Part shown: piece after piece, positions 35,364 through 45,654 of the stretch
Position numbering within the stretch: position 1 is the first letter of the stretch
Layout of the letters: the number at the start of each line of letters is the position of its first letter
Source: Anniella stebbinsi
Lineage: Eukaryota; Chordata; Lepidosauria; Squamata; Anniellidae
Assembly (NCBI GenBank): GCA_029215795.1
Contig: JARDYH010000001.1
Span: 188,177,654 to 188,241,653 of the forward strand
Length of the DNA: 64,000 nucleotides
Direction: 5' to 3'
Made by a program: the position numbers and the translations under genes
Notes under the pieces: generated by a model
Told to the model about the DNA's origin: nothing
Seen by the model: the letters and a program-made list of their open reading frames with translations, nothing else
The model's database searches: none

Positions 35364-36041
35364 TGTCCTGCCACCACTGGAGGAATCCTCCTCAGGGAAG
35401 TTGCTAGAGCCCCCAGAGACAGACAACATCAAGGAGCAGCCCATACCAGAGGGCCAGGAGATGCCTGTGGGCTTAGGCTCACAAGAGGAGGGGAACTCTG
35501 CCTCTGAGTCAGAGGCTGCATGATCATCTAGTTCCCAAGAGCAGCAACATCTCAAGGGGCAGGCCAGAAGGATCCCTGTGGGAGGAGTGCCAGTTGCCAA
35601 AATAGCTCCTCACGCATAAAGGGCTTCTTGTGAGTAGGGAAATTAGGGAGGACTTCTTCCAAAGCCTCTGCTATGCTGCAGTTGAGTCCTCGGTGAGGCT
35701 TTGGATACTCCAGCTTGTAAAACTTTAGTTGAGATCTGGTAGCTGCTGGAACAACATCTTCCTTTTAGCTCCCACTACCTTACACCTAGCTTTACTGGCC
35801 TTGCTTCTCGTTTGGACTAATGTCTCCCCGGACCTCTGCTAAGAGACCCTGTTCCTTGAATTGTGCTTGTTTTGGACTGCTCGCCTATGCTTGACTTCAG
35901 CTTTGCCTCAGACCCTGCTTTGAACTCCCTCTCTTCCTGTCTGATAACACTGCGTTTCTTACTTTTGCCTACTTTTTAACTTTGCTACACAGTCCCAAAG
36001 GCTGCCCCAGGACGGAGCTTTACCCAGCCTAAAGCAGGACA
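35364..36041. mobile_element. LTR-like segment (possible solo LTR, 678 bp)
   Basis: The segment begins TGTCCTGCC and ends AAAGCAGGACA, that is TG...CA with a short inverted repeat at the ends, the form of an LTR. The second half contains pyrimidine-rich, TTGGACT-like text common in lizard LTRs. The flanking five bases (TAGTG and TAAAG) do not match, and no protein-coding part is adjacent. It may instead be a TIR element. Confidence 0.45.
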
Positions 36042-36081
36042 TAAAGCTACATTTATGTACTTTTAAAACTGAACTCATAAC

Positions 36082-36300
36082 TAGGGGTGTGTGGATTTTG
36101 TTATGTCTGTGTTTTACGGATTGCCAAGAAATTAAAATCTAGTCCGCAAGTCTGTGGAATCTACATGACTCAGAAAGGCCCATTCGCTGCAGAATTCACA
36201 GGTTGGACCCATGGAAATCCAAACTCATTTGAATCTGCGTAGGATTTCTCCAATAGCTCTACCCATGACCCACACCAGAGAATTGTGTGCCCTACTCTCC
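36082..36300 (+). mobile_element. End fragment of a TAGGGGTGTG (hAT-like) element
   Basis: It starts TAGGGGTGTGTGGATTTTG, which shares its first ten bases with the terminus at 48,778 and closely resembles 56,909. The other end was not found nearby. Confidence 0.4.
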
Positions 36301-37905
36301 TAGTGGAGCTTGGAATTTGTTTCTCAGAAAGTAGTATTCATGCTACATGGCAAACACTTTCTGTGAGGAAGGGAGCAATCTAATACCCAGACTGAAAATG
36401 GTTCCCCATCCCCGACGTAAGGGAAGAATCATAGGAAGCCTTTTAGGTTCATACATTATAGATGAAGCACAACAGGTGAGCTGCAGTATGCATGACTTGT
36501 ATAGTCAATATGCAAAGAGGTGTGCTTGCAAAAATGGACTGCAGTCAAACGTGGGGTGGGGGGTGAATGGCTATTCACCTCTCTTTCCCTTAGCCCTCAA
36601 TTTCTCCCTCTCTCTGCTTCTTTAGATTACTCCTTCTGTTCAATGCCTCATTCGCACCAGTACTTCAGGCCCCTTCCCATATTTACTCCTGTTCAGTTGT
36701 AGCCCTTTTCTGTGACCATGTTATCTAGACCATCATCATATACTTTAAATCTGACCATCAAGATGGGCTGTGGCAGCTCCAAGTCTTCGTCAATGGTATT
36801 ACCTCACTTTTCTTTATCTTGGCCCATTTCATGTAGGGTAGCCACTTCTTCCTGAAAGATGTCCTAGGCTGGCGGCTCACAATCCAGCACCTGGTGCCCA
36901 CCTCGTGCACCCGCCAGACCCCATTGTCCCCCCTCACGCTCTTATAGTCCCCCCACTCACCACTCCCTCCCACTGTCATTTCTGCCATTCGCTGTGTTTA
37001 GCAGCTAGAAGGAGGAAGTCAGAAGATGGGGAAGCTGAGGTAAGTGCAATGGGAGGCAAACGTATCAGTAGGGGTTAGTGGGGTTGAAGAATGGAGGTAA
37101 GAGGGTAGTGGGGGACAGAGGCAGTGGGGGCATGAATAAGAAATAAGGAGCGGCAAGTGAAGGAAATTCTGAGTGGGAGGGGAAGGCAAGGGAAGAATAA
37201 GAATAGGGATCTTAGAAGGGGTACAAGAAAATGTGCCTGCAGGCTCTCTTAAATGTAAAATGTGTCTCCCAAAATGTCACATGTACCCGTTTCCCACCCA
37301 CCCCACACAAGAAAAGGCTGCCTACCTGTATCATAGGGCTTTTACAGCTGTCTAGGGTAACAGTTACTGCAGCATGGAAAAGCTTGGCAGGTGGTGCTCA
37401 GAGTTTTTCAACATTTAAAAACACCAGAGACTGTGGATTGGTCTGTAAATTAGGGTCATAAAAAGGGGCTTACTACTTAATCAAATGCCTATGGGAAGCC
37501 CGCAAAGAGGACATGAATGCAATTGCGCCCCCCTGCTCTTGTTCCCCAGCAAGTAGTATACAGAGGCATACTGCCACTCATCATGGAGGTAATATATGGG
37601 TAGAATTCCAGAAGTTGGGCTCCTGCTTCCCATTTACACCCAGTTCAAGAGGTGAGCTGAAGAATCATGCAACAAAAAAATCTGAGGTGTTCTAAGCCCT
37701 GCTGTAGTCTATGCAAAATAAAATAAACATAAAGTTAATTTTCTAAATATTTCTTTTGTTTTCCATTAACCTAATGCAATCCAATGTTTAAATGCTAAGA
37801 CTCTACCACTGAGCAATTACTTACCCAGAATTCATTTTGAGAGAATAACTAGACAATTTGAAGATTGGTACAAAAGCAGAGAGTTTCAGGAGTACTTATA
37901 ATATT
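36300..37905. other. Anonymous sequence
   Basis: Mixed composition with purine-rich text at 37,000-37,210. No coding frame, repeat end or RNA gene is recognised. Confidence 0.3.
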
Positions 37906-37907
37906 AT

Positions 37908-38055
37908 TCATTAAACAAAAAACCTACGGTTTACAAAAACAATGTTAAGGCTCCACAGTTTCCAACCAAGCACCAAAAAGCAGGGAAATTGGGAGTTAAG
38001 GCTCCCAAGCCTTAACGCCACATCCTCCCTAAGGAGGCAGAAAATGCAAGTGAAT
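37908..38055. repeat. Inverted repeat, left arm (148 bp)
   Basis: About 98% identical (two or three differences) to the reverse complement of 39,176-39,322, 1.1 kb away. It contains an internal hairpin around GTTAAGGCT and AAGCCTTAAC and a second around CCTCC and GGAGG. Both arms read as the same open frame outward, but nothing suggests protein function. Confidence 0.9.
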
Positions 38056-38164
38056 TTAAACAAAATATACTGTTCATTCCCCACAATCTCTCCATAATAC
38101 ATCATCTCATCAAAGCGACAGAGGAGCAGAAGAGGTTTAGTTTGGCTGTCTTGAACACCTTTCA

Positions 38165-38300
38165 GATGAGATTAGTTTGCAATCCTATACCTCTTAGGAG
38201 TAAGCCCTAGTGAATTCAGTGGCACTGGCTTCTGAGAAGACAAGTATAGGAGTCAACCTTCTCCAGCCTGGTGCTCTCCAGATGTGTTGCACTTTAACTC
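38165..38300. mobile_element. Short lizard repeat plus hAT-like end fragment
   Basis: CAATCCTATACCTCTTAGGAGTAAGCC is a form of a short repeat also seen at 42,300 and 42,537 (usual text: GGACTTACTTCTGAGTA). Next to it, CCTTCTCCAGCCTGGTGCTCTCCAGATGTGTTG is the complement of a hAT-type end also found at 38,794 and 38,996. Confidence 0.5.
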
Positions 38301-38779
38301 TCATGTTATGTGTTATGGGGAAGACAAAAATCATTTCATACTTAATTTTAAAATAATACTGATGCATGAAAGTATTAGGTGGTAGCTCTGCCTTTGATCT
38401 CACACTGCTGAACAAGTAAGAGAAATCCTTTATCTGATATTCAAGAAACAGACATCCTATGCCATGTGTTGAAAACTAATGTTAACGTCTGAAGGGCTAT
38501 CCGGATTACCGTATGTATTCAAGATCCATTCATTGTTGTTTCATTTGGTTTATACAGTTTATTATTTAAAATGATGCAGCTCTTTTGTAGTTCCTTGATT
38601 GATTACAATGCTGGAAAACATCATACTTTAGTACAGATGTGGGCAGAAAATAGATCTATCCTGATGTTTTGGACATCAACTCGCGGCATTCCTGACAACT
38701 GTCCATGCTGATAGGGACTTTTACAAGTTGAATTCTAAAACATCTGGAGATCTACATTCTGCCTTCCCTTCTTCTTGAA

Positions 38780-39050
38780 CAACATTTGCCAGCCTGGTGC
38801 CTGTCAGATGTGTTGGGTTGCAACTCTCAACATAAGGAGATGCTCTAAGAAATGAGAAGTAGCTGGTCCTAAGTTGTTCATCATCATTTCCCACAACCCC
38901 ACAGTCACCTCTGCATATCAAATTGCATATCTAGATTTTTGAGATGACAAGTCCCAGCATTCCTGACCATGGGACATACTGACTTGCAATGATGGGAGTT
39001 GTAGTCCAACACCTTGGAGGGCACCAGGTTGGGGAAGGGCTGCTCTAAAC
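38780..39050. mobile_element. hAT-like end fragments, with a 76-bp direct repeat
   Basis: GCCAGCCTGGTGCCTGTCAGATGTGTTGG (38,790-38,820) and its inverse GGAGTTGTAGTCCAACACCTTGGAGGGCACCAGG (38,996-39,030) are opposite ends of a non-autonomous hAT-like family. The text AGAAGTAG(C/G)TGG(T/C)CCTAAGTTGTTC...ACCCCACAGTCACCTCTG occurs at 38,850-38,925 and again at 39,058-39,133, a direct repeat 208 bases apart. One end of the element and one repeat copy lie between these. The relation to the inverted arms at 37,908 and 39,176 is unclear. Confidence 0.5.
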
Positions 39051-39175
39051 AAAAAAAGAGAAGTAGGTGGCCCTAAGTTGTTCGTTATCAGTTTTCCACA
39101 ACCCCACAGTCACCTCTGTATATCATATTCTCCATCCTGTCCTCATGGTTTATCTGCTTTGGGAGAATGAGAATT

Positions 39176-39322
39176 TCACTTGCACTTTCTGCCTCCTTAG
39201 GGAGGATGTGGCGTTAAGGCTTGGGAGCCTTAACTCCCAATTTCCCTGCTTTTTGGTGCTTGGTTGGAAACTGTGGAGCCTTAACATTGTTTTTGTAAAC
39301 CGTAGGTTTTTTGTTAAATGAA
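39176..39322. repeat. Inverted repeat, right arm (147 bp)
   Basis: Partner of 37,908-38,055. Ends of both arms are TTCATT(A/T)AACAAAAAACC on the outside and GTGAA on the inside. Flanking sequence outside the arms does not match, and no duplicated target site was found. Confidence 0.9.
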
Positions 39323-39329
39323 TTTCATG

Positions 39330-40250
39330 GCTTTGTGTAACGGATGACTGGATATTATACAGTAGACAAGCAGCCAGCATCAGCTAGGATGTTACACCAT
39401 TTTGACATCCAATATAAAATCAAAGCTAGTGATATGTGTTGCACCCACTTTTCAAAATAATAAATGAACCCCAGAAGTTATGCTCTCTCACTTGAAATCT
39501 GAGGGGTCTCATTTGAATTTTTCAATAGCCAATGTCCAGAAATAAAAGCTTTGTATGACTGACTCATGAAAAGAAGCATTTCATGTTTTGTGTCTGTATT
39601 TGGAGAGAACCTGAAAAAAAATTCTACTGGACTAAAAACTCCCCAATTTATTCTGGAAGCACACAAGATGATACAGGAAAATATCCTAAATTAGAATGAG
39701 TTACGGTTTACTATATTTATTATTTTAGCTCATTTTATGCTACATGCTTTTTCTTCCTGTTTGCATCTTAAAGTAGCAGATTGTGATCATGTTTGTGGTC
39801 AAGTTTCAAGCCTGCATGGGCTGCATTTCCATCCATAGATATTTACTTAAAAGACCCATTGAATTTCCTTGGTTCTTTAAAAGCAACGTATTTGCTTTTA
39901 GATTTGCCACTCTCAGCACTCTGCGCGTGCTATGTATGCCTGCTCTGTCTACCCTATTGTTCCCTGCAAGGCCCAGCCAGGGGAGGTCAGTAAATTAAAC
40001 CAAGGGATGAAGGATGGGATTCCATCAAGTTCAGCTGAGAGCATTTCCTGTAGGACATGGACCTAACAGGAACGGTGAGGTCAGGTTTCTGGCAGACCCA
40101 TTTAAGCAACTTTATGGCCTGATAGTTCTCTGTTCGGTAGCCTGCAGAAGCCTCATAAAGCAATGGGCATATGAACACAGCTATTATGGTCTGCCACTTT
40201 GTCTTTAGTAGTCTGAGGTCCAGACCTCTTCAGAAGGGGGAACAGTGTCA
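39330..40250. other. Anonymous sequence
   Basis: No recognised repeat ends or coding frame. Confidence 0.3.
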
Positions 40251-40255
40251 TGTTA

Positions 40256-40300
40256 TAGGGTGACCACATGGAAAGGAGGACAAGCCATCCAAAATGGTGG
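40256..40300. mobile_element. Short end fragment: TAGGGTGACCACATGG repeat
   Basis: TAGGGTGACCACATGGAAAGGAGGACA matches the start of a short lizard repeat I recall (TAGGGTGACCATATGAAAAGGAGGACA). Only the terminus is present. Confidence 0.4.
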
Positions 40301-40329
40301 CCAGCACATCTTGTGATACTAAATTCTAT

Positions 40330-40790
40330 AGTTAACCAGAACTGTACACAGTATTCTAAGTGTGGTCACACCATAGATTTGTATAAAGGCAGTATGAGAC
40401 TGGCAGTTTTATTCTCAATTACTTTTCTTATAATGCCTAACATGGAGTTTGCTGTCTTTACAGCTGCCACACACTGGGTTGACGTTTTCACTGAGCTGTC
40501 AACCACATTCCCAAGTTTTTTTTTCTTGTTTAGTCACTGCAGGCTCAGATCCCATCAGTGTATATGTGATGTTGGGATGCTTTGCTCCAGTGTGCATCAC
40601 TTTACAAATGCTTACGTAGAACTGTTGTTGCCATTTTGATGCCCATTTTCACACTATGGAGAGATTGTTTTGGAGCTCTTGGTAATCTCACTTCATTTTA
40701 AAAACCCTAAATATTTTGAGGTCAGCAGCAAATTTGGCCATCTCACTGCTCACTCCTATTTGCATGTTGTGAAGAAAGTGGATAGGGAGG
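40330..40790 (-). mobile_element. CR1/L3-type LINE fragment, minus strand
   Basis: The text ACTGTACACAGTATTCTAAGTGTGGTCAC and TATGAGACTGGCAGTTTTATTCTCAATTACTTTTC matches, in the same orientation, the CR1 piece at 31,380-31,470. It is the RT C-terminal region on the minus strand, with stops. Confidence 0.7.
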
Positions 40791-40799
40791 CAGTTTCTC

Positions 40800-41180
40800 C
40801 CTTTCTCATAATATTAGAATGAGGGTGGAAGTGAGCAGTGACGTAGCCACGTTTGGTGATGATACCAAATTATTTAGTCTTGCTAAAACAATGGAGGATT
40901 GTGAGGAGCTCCATAAAGATCTCTGCATACTGAGAGAATGGCCATGAAAAGGGCAAATGCTGTTCAATGTAAGCAAGTGTAAAGTGATGCACATTGGGGG
41001 ATCACAATTTCACATATACACTAACAGGATCTGAGCTAATTAGCGGTGACTGATCAAGAACGAGTTTGGAGCAGGGGAGGTGGACAGCTTGATGAAAATG
41101 TTGATCCGGCCGCTGTGAAAAAGGCAACCTCTGTGTAAGGCGTAATTAGGAAAGAATCCTAATTCTTGAAGACTAATATG
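40800..41180 (+). mobile_element. CR1/L3-type LINE fragment, plus strand
   Basis: It includes DVATFGDDTKLFSLAKTMEDCEELHKDL-like text over the catalytic box region (FADDTKLF usual) and FNVSKCKVMHIGG. It is in opposite orientation to the neighbour at 40,330-40,790, so these two are separate insertions or an inversion. Confidence 0.7.
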
Positions 41181-41451
41181 AAAAATAGTAGGTTCTCTGA
41201 TTTGCACTTGATGTATGTGGATTCTTTAATCTTACTATAGTAAAAATAACATATTTTAGTTTTAGATTCATGACTGTATTAGCAGTAAGTTAGTTGGGAA
41301 ACAAATGTATTAGGAAGTGCAAAAAGTGAGTGTATTGCATCATTTGTGACAGCTCTATTCATACAGTTTATGGTATGTAGTAAGTAAAGAACAAACCTAA
41401 GGATGCCTTTCTGTGTGTATATATGAAAGAGGCAGGCACACAGACATAGAT

Positions 41452-41690
41452 AGTGGGCCAGGCCTAAATTTCCAGCCTAATCTATCTTACAGGGTTGTTG
41501 TGAGGGTAAAAGTAGCACATGCCATACACCCAAACATTACCAAACATTTGTTTTACATTTCTGTGAAAGTGAGCAGCAGAAGAAACTCACTAGATGGTTT
41601 TGAGCCAGTCATAGACTCTTAGCCTAACCTACCTCATGGGTTTTTGTGGGGGGAGATATGGCACTTGAAAGAATAATCAGTCTAGGGCTT
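41452..41690 (+). mobile_element. Squamate tRNA-derived SINE fragments
   Basis: Two partial copies: CCAGCCTAATCTATCTTACAGGGTTGTTGTGAGG at 41,475, and GAGCCAGTCATAGACTCTTAGCCTAACCTACCTCATGG at 41,600. Both match the SINE body at 24,140-24,200. Heads and tails are missing. Confidence 0.65.
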
Positions 41691-42002
41691 TCCCCTTCCT
41701 CCTTACTAGAGAAGCTTCTTTGCAACTGATCAACTAAATGGAGTCTGAACATCCTCTTATATCACTACATCTGACCCAGTACCAAGAATAGCCATGTGGG
41801 TGTTTAGAAATATTGCTCAATTTAATTTTAATCTATCCAAGTTTGGAATTTTATTTTTATTTTTTTGCTCTAAAAATAGCCTGTGGTCAATGAATCCTAT
41901 ATTAAGCCTGTCAAAGATGTTGGTACTGGAGATAACAATACACAATAGTTTTGTTCAACCTGATCAAAAAATATTAGAAAAGCTAAGAGAATTCAGAATG
42001 TC

Positions 42003-42115
42003 ACTGACTCTTCTACCCTACAGGGTTGTTGTGCTGATAAAATGGAGGATTATGTAAGCCACCTTAGGTTCCTTGCAAGAGGAAAAAAAGGCAGGATATA
42101 AATGTAACATTAATA
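42003..42115 (+). mobile_element. Squamate tRNA-derived SINE 3' half
   Basis: CACTGACTCTTCTACCCTACAGGGTTGTTGTG is followed by AGCCACCTTAGGTTCCTTGCAAGAGG and the tail GGATATAAATGTAACATTAATAAAC, the same family as 24,041-24,283. Confidence 0.75.
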
Positions 42116-42299
42116 AACTTATTACTACTTCTACTAATGAAGGAATAAAAATTCTTTAAAAATCAAATACATGGAATTTTTAAAAAAAGAAAAGAAAAAG
42201 AGGGGGGAGCTTAATCTCTTCTCTTACAAAAAGCTTTGGTCCCTAAATACACAGAGCTCTCAAAGAGAAGAACAGCCAAATCCACACACCCCTTCAAGC

Positions 42300-42625
42300 T
42301 AGTGGAATGGGAATGAGACTCATTGCACTCAGTGGAACTAACTTCTGAGTAGACATGCCTTGGATTGAATTGATATGAAAATTAATTATCAGCAGCCATA
42401 ATCAAATGAACATACACACATGCAAAGCATGCAAGCAAGTTGTTAATTGTAGAGTTATAGTGCTGTAAAGGAGAGGGAATTCTCACTCACATCTCTCCCT
42501 CTCTGCCTTCTAAGGTTCCAGACTGTTTTTTTTAAAAATAAAGGCTACAATCTTCTACACACTTACCTGGGAGTAAGACCATTGCATTCAGTCAATGGAA
42601 CTTACTTCTGAGAAGAGACTACAGC
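42300..42625. repeat. Two copies of a short lizard repeat
   Basis: CATTGCACTCAGTGGAACTAACTTCTGAGTAGACATG (42,322-42,358) and CATTGCATTCAGTCAATGGAACTTACTTCTGAGAAGAGAC (42,580-42,619) share a motif common in squamate intergenic DNA. A related form lies at 38,165. Confidence 0.5.
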
Positions 42626-42629
42626 ACTG

Positions 42630-43895
42630 TCTTTGCTAGAGGAAGCAGCCATTGTAGCTGATGCGGGAGGGAGGGGGGAGACTCTACTGAGCGTGTGCCA
42701 TAATCAAAATGGTCGCCGGATTTCTTAAAGAGGCACAGCTTTAATTTAATAAAATCCACTTAAGCGAATTTTTAAAAAAGAAAAGCAGTTCCACCTACAC
42801 TAGAACGGGAGGAAGTAGACCGTGCCATTGGATTAATGAAAAAGGCTCCCTGAAGGTAAGGACAGATGCGCAAAAATGGTTGCAAGCCCTGAGTTCAATT
42901 TTCAGTTTCGGATTCAGGGGATTCTTTAATCTTTTTACTTTAAACTGCTTTCCTTCCCTCAGTCTTTCACCAATCTTCTTGAAATTTTCAGGTAATGTAA
43001 AACAAACATTTCTTTCTGGCAACTGTAAATTTCAGAGAGATTGGTGAAACATTTTCGATTTTATGGCTGTTAGAATGACCCCTCCCCAATTATCACTTTA
43101 ACATGGTGGAATGTGTTTTTTACTGACTGCCCTTAACAAGGGAGGCACTGCCGTGCCTCCCTTAATAAAACTAGGGTCTAATACTTACAAACAGAAGATG
43201 ACGTGGTGAACCTGTGTCTGGGTTGTATCTCTTCAGACTTACAGGTTTCCTGATGAAATGCTTCTCATATAAAGAAATCCTTTCCACATACAGCACTATG
43301 CCTACTATTCTTCTTCTGCACACTCCAGAGGCCCTGCTGAGTAGGGAAATGCAGGCTTCCTAACACACACACACCCAGCAAGAGTGCCCAAAATCTGGGT
43401 CACAGGGAGAGTGAAAAATGAATGCGGGGGTTCTTTTCCCTCAGACAAAAAGGCAAAAATCACCCACCACCACCATGAAATCAGTCCCCACCCCTAACTA
43501 GAACAAGTTAGTGGGGGTTGGGGCAGGCAAGGGGGGTAGTGGTGGCAGCGGAGATTAATTACAAAACTTTTCAGCAAGGGAAAGAAAAAGAGTTCAGCTC
43601 AGACCTGGTTAAGTCGTCACTTAAGCCAACATAGTCTGGGGAGGCAGAGTTGCCCATCTGGAGAGGATCAAGTTAATTGGGTCCTTCCTATCATCCAGAG
43701 GGAGGGGCGAACCAGTAGGCCACGGAATGCCCTCCACATGCTTCTGGACTTGCTTTCTCCTGACACGCCAGTTTTCTATATGGAAGAATTGTTTTCTATG
43801 TGCTGAGGGCCATTTGTCACAGGCTGTTTCATATTCAAGGAGGATCTAAAATTTAAACATGATGCTATCATCAAATGAGGTTATACATATGACAG
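42630..43895. other. Anonymous sequence
   Basis: No gene or clear repeat. Short (AC)n at about 43,361-43,373. Confidence 0.3.
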
Positions 43896-43902
43896 AGAGG
43901 CT

Positions 43903-44423
43903 GCGTTTGGACAACACAACAGTCAATGGTTGATTAATAGTCAACTCCATGGTTGATTGTCAAGGGGGTACTCCCCACATAACATGATTACAATCAACCG
44001 TGGCATGGATTAAGGCCAGCATCGAGTTGACTATTAGTCAATGGTGTGTTTGATTGACACATCCCTTCTCTCTCCACCCCTCAGTCCTCAAGCTGGTAAC
44101 CCATCAGCCATTGTGAGTTCTGCCAGCTGGACTAGAGCAGCAGATGCCGTTTTGGTCACTCTTGCCAGGGGATTCTGTAGTCGTCAAAAATAACCAACTG
44201 TGTGCAATGGCATAGTCCATGATGCCCGACACACAACACAATAACCTATGATTGTTCAAATAATCAATTCTGCACAGTGTTGGTTATCTGCATTGGTTAT
44301 TTTGGCCGAATAACTAGCCATGGTGTGAAAAAGTCCTGACAGATGACATAATAACCAACCATTGACTATTTAACCCACAGTTGACTATTTAACCCATCAC
44401 TGGTTATCGTGTTGTCTGAACCC
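43903..44423. mobile_element. TIR element (521 bp), GTTCAGACAACAC family
   Basis: Ends GCGTTTGGACAACACAACAGTCAATGG and the complement of GGGTTCAGACAACACGATAACC are imperfect inverted repeats. Subterminal words (AGTCAACT, TTGACTAT, GGTTATTTTGG) recur in both orientations, which gives strong folding potential. There is no coding, so it is non-autonomous. The 5' part matches 48,397-48,590. No target duplication was resolved. Confidence 0.7.
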
Positions 44424-44429
44424 AGTCAG

Positions 44430-45180
44430 TGATAAACTGACAGGATTGAAAGAAGATGTTCTTCATACAACTTCAAACGTGTGTCGTATTACTGGGTCAC
44501 TCTGCCTGTAGTGCACTATGAATTCATATATTTTATAAATCCTGTAATTATCTTGTGAATAGCATAATTATATTGTAGGACATTGCTACAACATTTAAAA
44601 CAGAATTAAGTCTACAGATTATGTGCAACACATATTTATCATTCAAATTATAATTAGTATAATACTCTATTTTATCAAAAATTCTAAAGTGACATTATTT
44701 TGCTGAAATTATTCTGACATTTCACCTCTGACAAAAATACTTCAATCTTTATAATTTTTGTGTGCAGAGAAGTAAAATATTGTCAAAACTTAACTTTTTT
44801 TTGTTTGTCATTTGTATTTCTCTGAGTGATTTGGTTTTATGATGTTTTTGAATGTATATTTCATTCCATATTTTAATAGGTTACCTATTATATTTTAATA
44901 TACAAGGAGCAGTAAAAAAATGGAAGTGGGCCAGGGCCTCTCTTGACCTCTGAAAGGGGCTGTATGTGAGCGCCTATGTGTGTCTGAAGTGGTACAGTCC
45001 AGGCAGAGATTTACCACTTCATCTTCTAACTATGCTTATGCTTTCTGAGCTCATGAAGAACAAATAATACCTTAGAAGTTGAATTTAGTTATAGAGAAGA
45101 AAAAAGTAAACATAACTAGATAAAATCATTTTCTCTGTAGTCATGCTGGATAAAGCCATATATTTTGTTTGCGATTAGAC
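44430..45180. other. Anonymous AT-rich sequence
   Basis: No recognisable feature. Confidence 0.35.
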
Positions 45181-45204
45181 ACACACACACACACACACAC
45201 ACAC
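45181..45204. repeat. (AC)n microsatellite
   Basis: Twelve AC units. Confidence 0.9.
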
Positions 45205-45209
45205 TGATT

Positions 45210-45560
45210 GTACTACAATTCACAGCATCATCCTAGAAAGCTGATTGATGGAAGATTTAGTACAGACAAAAGGAAGTACTTTTTCACATACACATAAACT
45301 ATGGAATTCACTACCACAAAATGTAGTGATGGCCACCAATTTGGCTGACTTTAAAATTTATAAGGACAAAGCTATCAATGGCTACTTGTCACAATCATTA
45401 TATTCTACCTCCAGTATCGCGGACAATATGCCTATGCACACAACCTGGAGGAAATTATTGCATTCATGTCCAGTCTGGAATTTCCTATAGGCAGTGAACA
45501 GAATGCTGGCCTAGATGGACCCTTGGTCTGATCTGGCATAGCTCTTCTATTCTTAAGTTG
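45210..45560 (+). mobile_element. CR1/L3-type LINE 3' end
   Basis: Plus-strand reading ending ORF2 (LWNSLPQNVVMATNLADFK...AINGY at 45,299-45,390), then the family 3' UTR through GCTGGCCTAGATGGACCCTTGGTCTGATCTGGCATAGCTCTTCTATTCTTA. It is the mirror of the tail at 30,768. Severely 5'-truncated. Confidence 0.85.
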
Positions 45561-45589
45561 TTCTTGTGACTCTTTCACGTCTATTCATC

Positions 45590-45609
45590 TCTCTCTCTCT
45601 CTCTCTCTG
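45590..45609. repeat. (TC)n microsatellite
   Basis: Ten TC units within a pyrimidine-rich run. Confidence 0.8.
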
Positions 45610-45654
45610 ACTCATACACATACATACACACAGATATAGATATATATTCAGCCA

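Noticed and set aside
37911..39321. Two 64-84 codon frames with the same protein text at the 37.9 and 39.2 kb arms
   Set aside because: Identity follows from the inverted DNA repeat. No evidence of coding selection.
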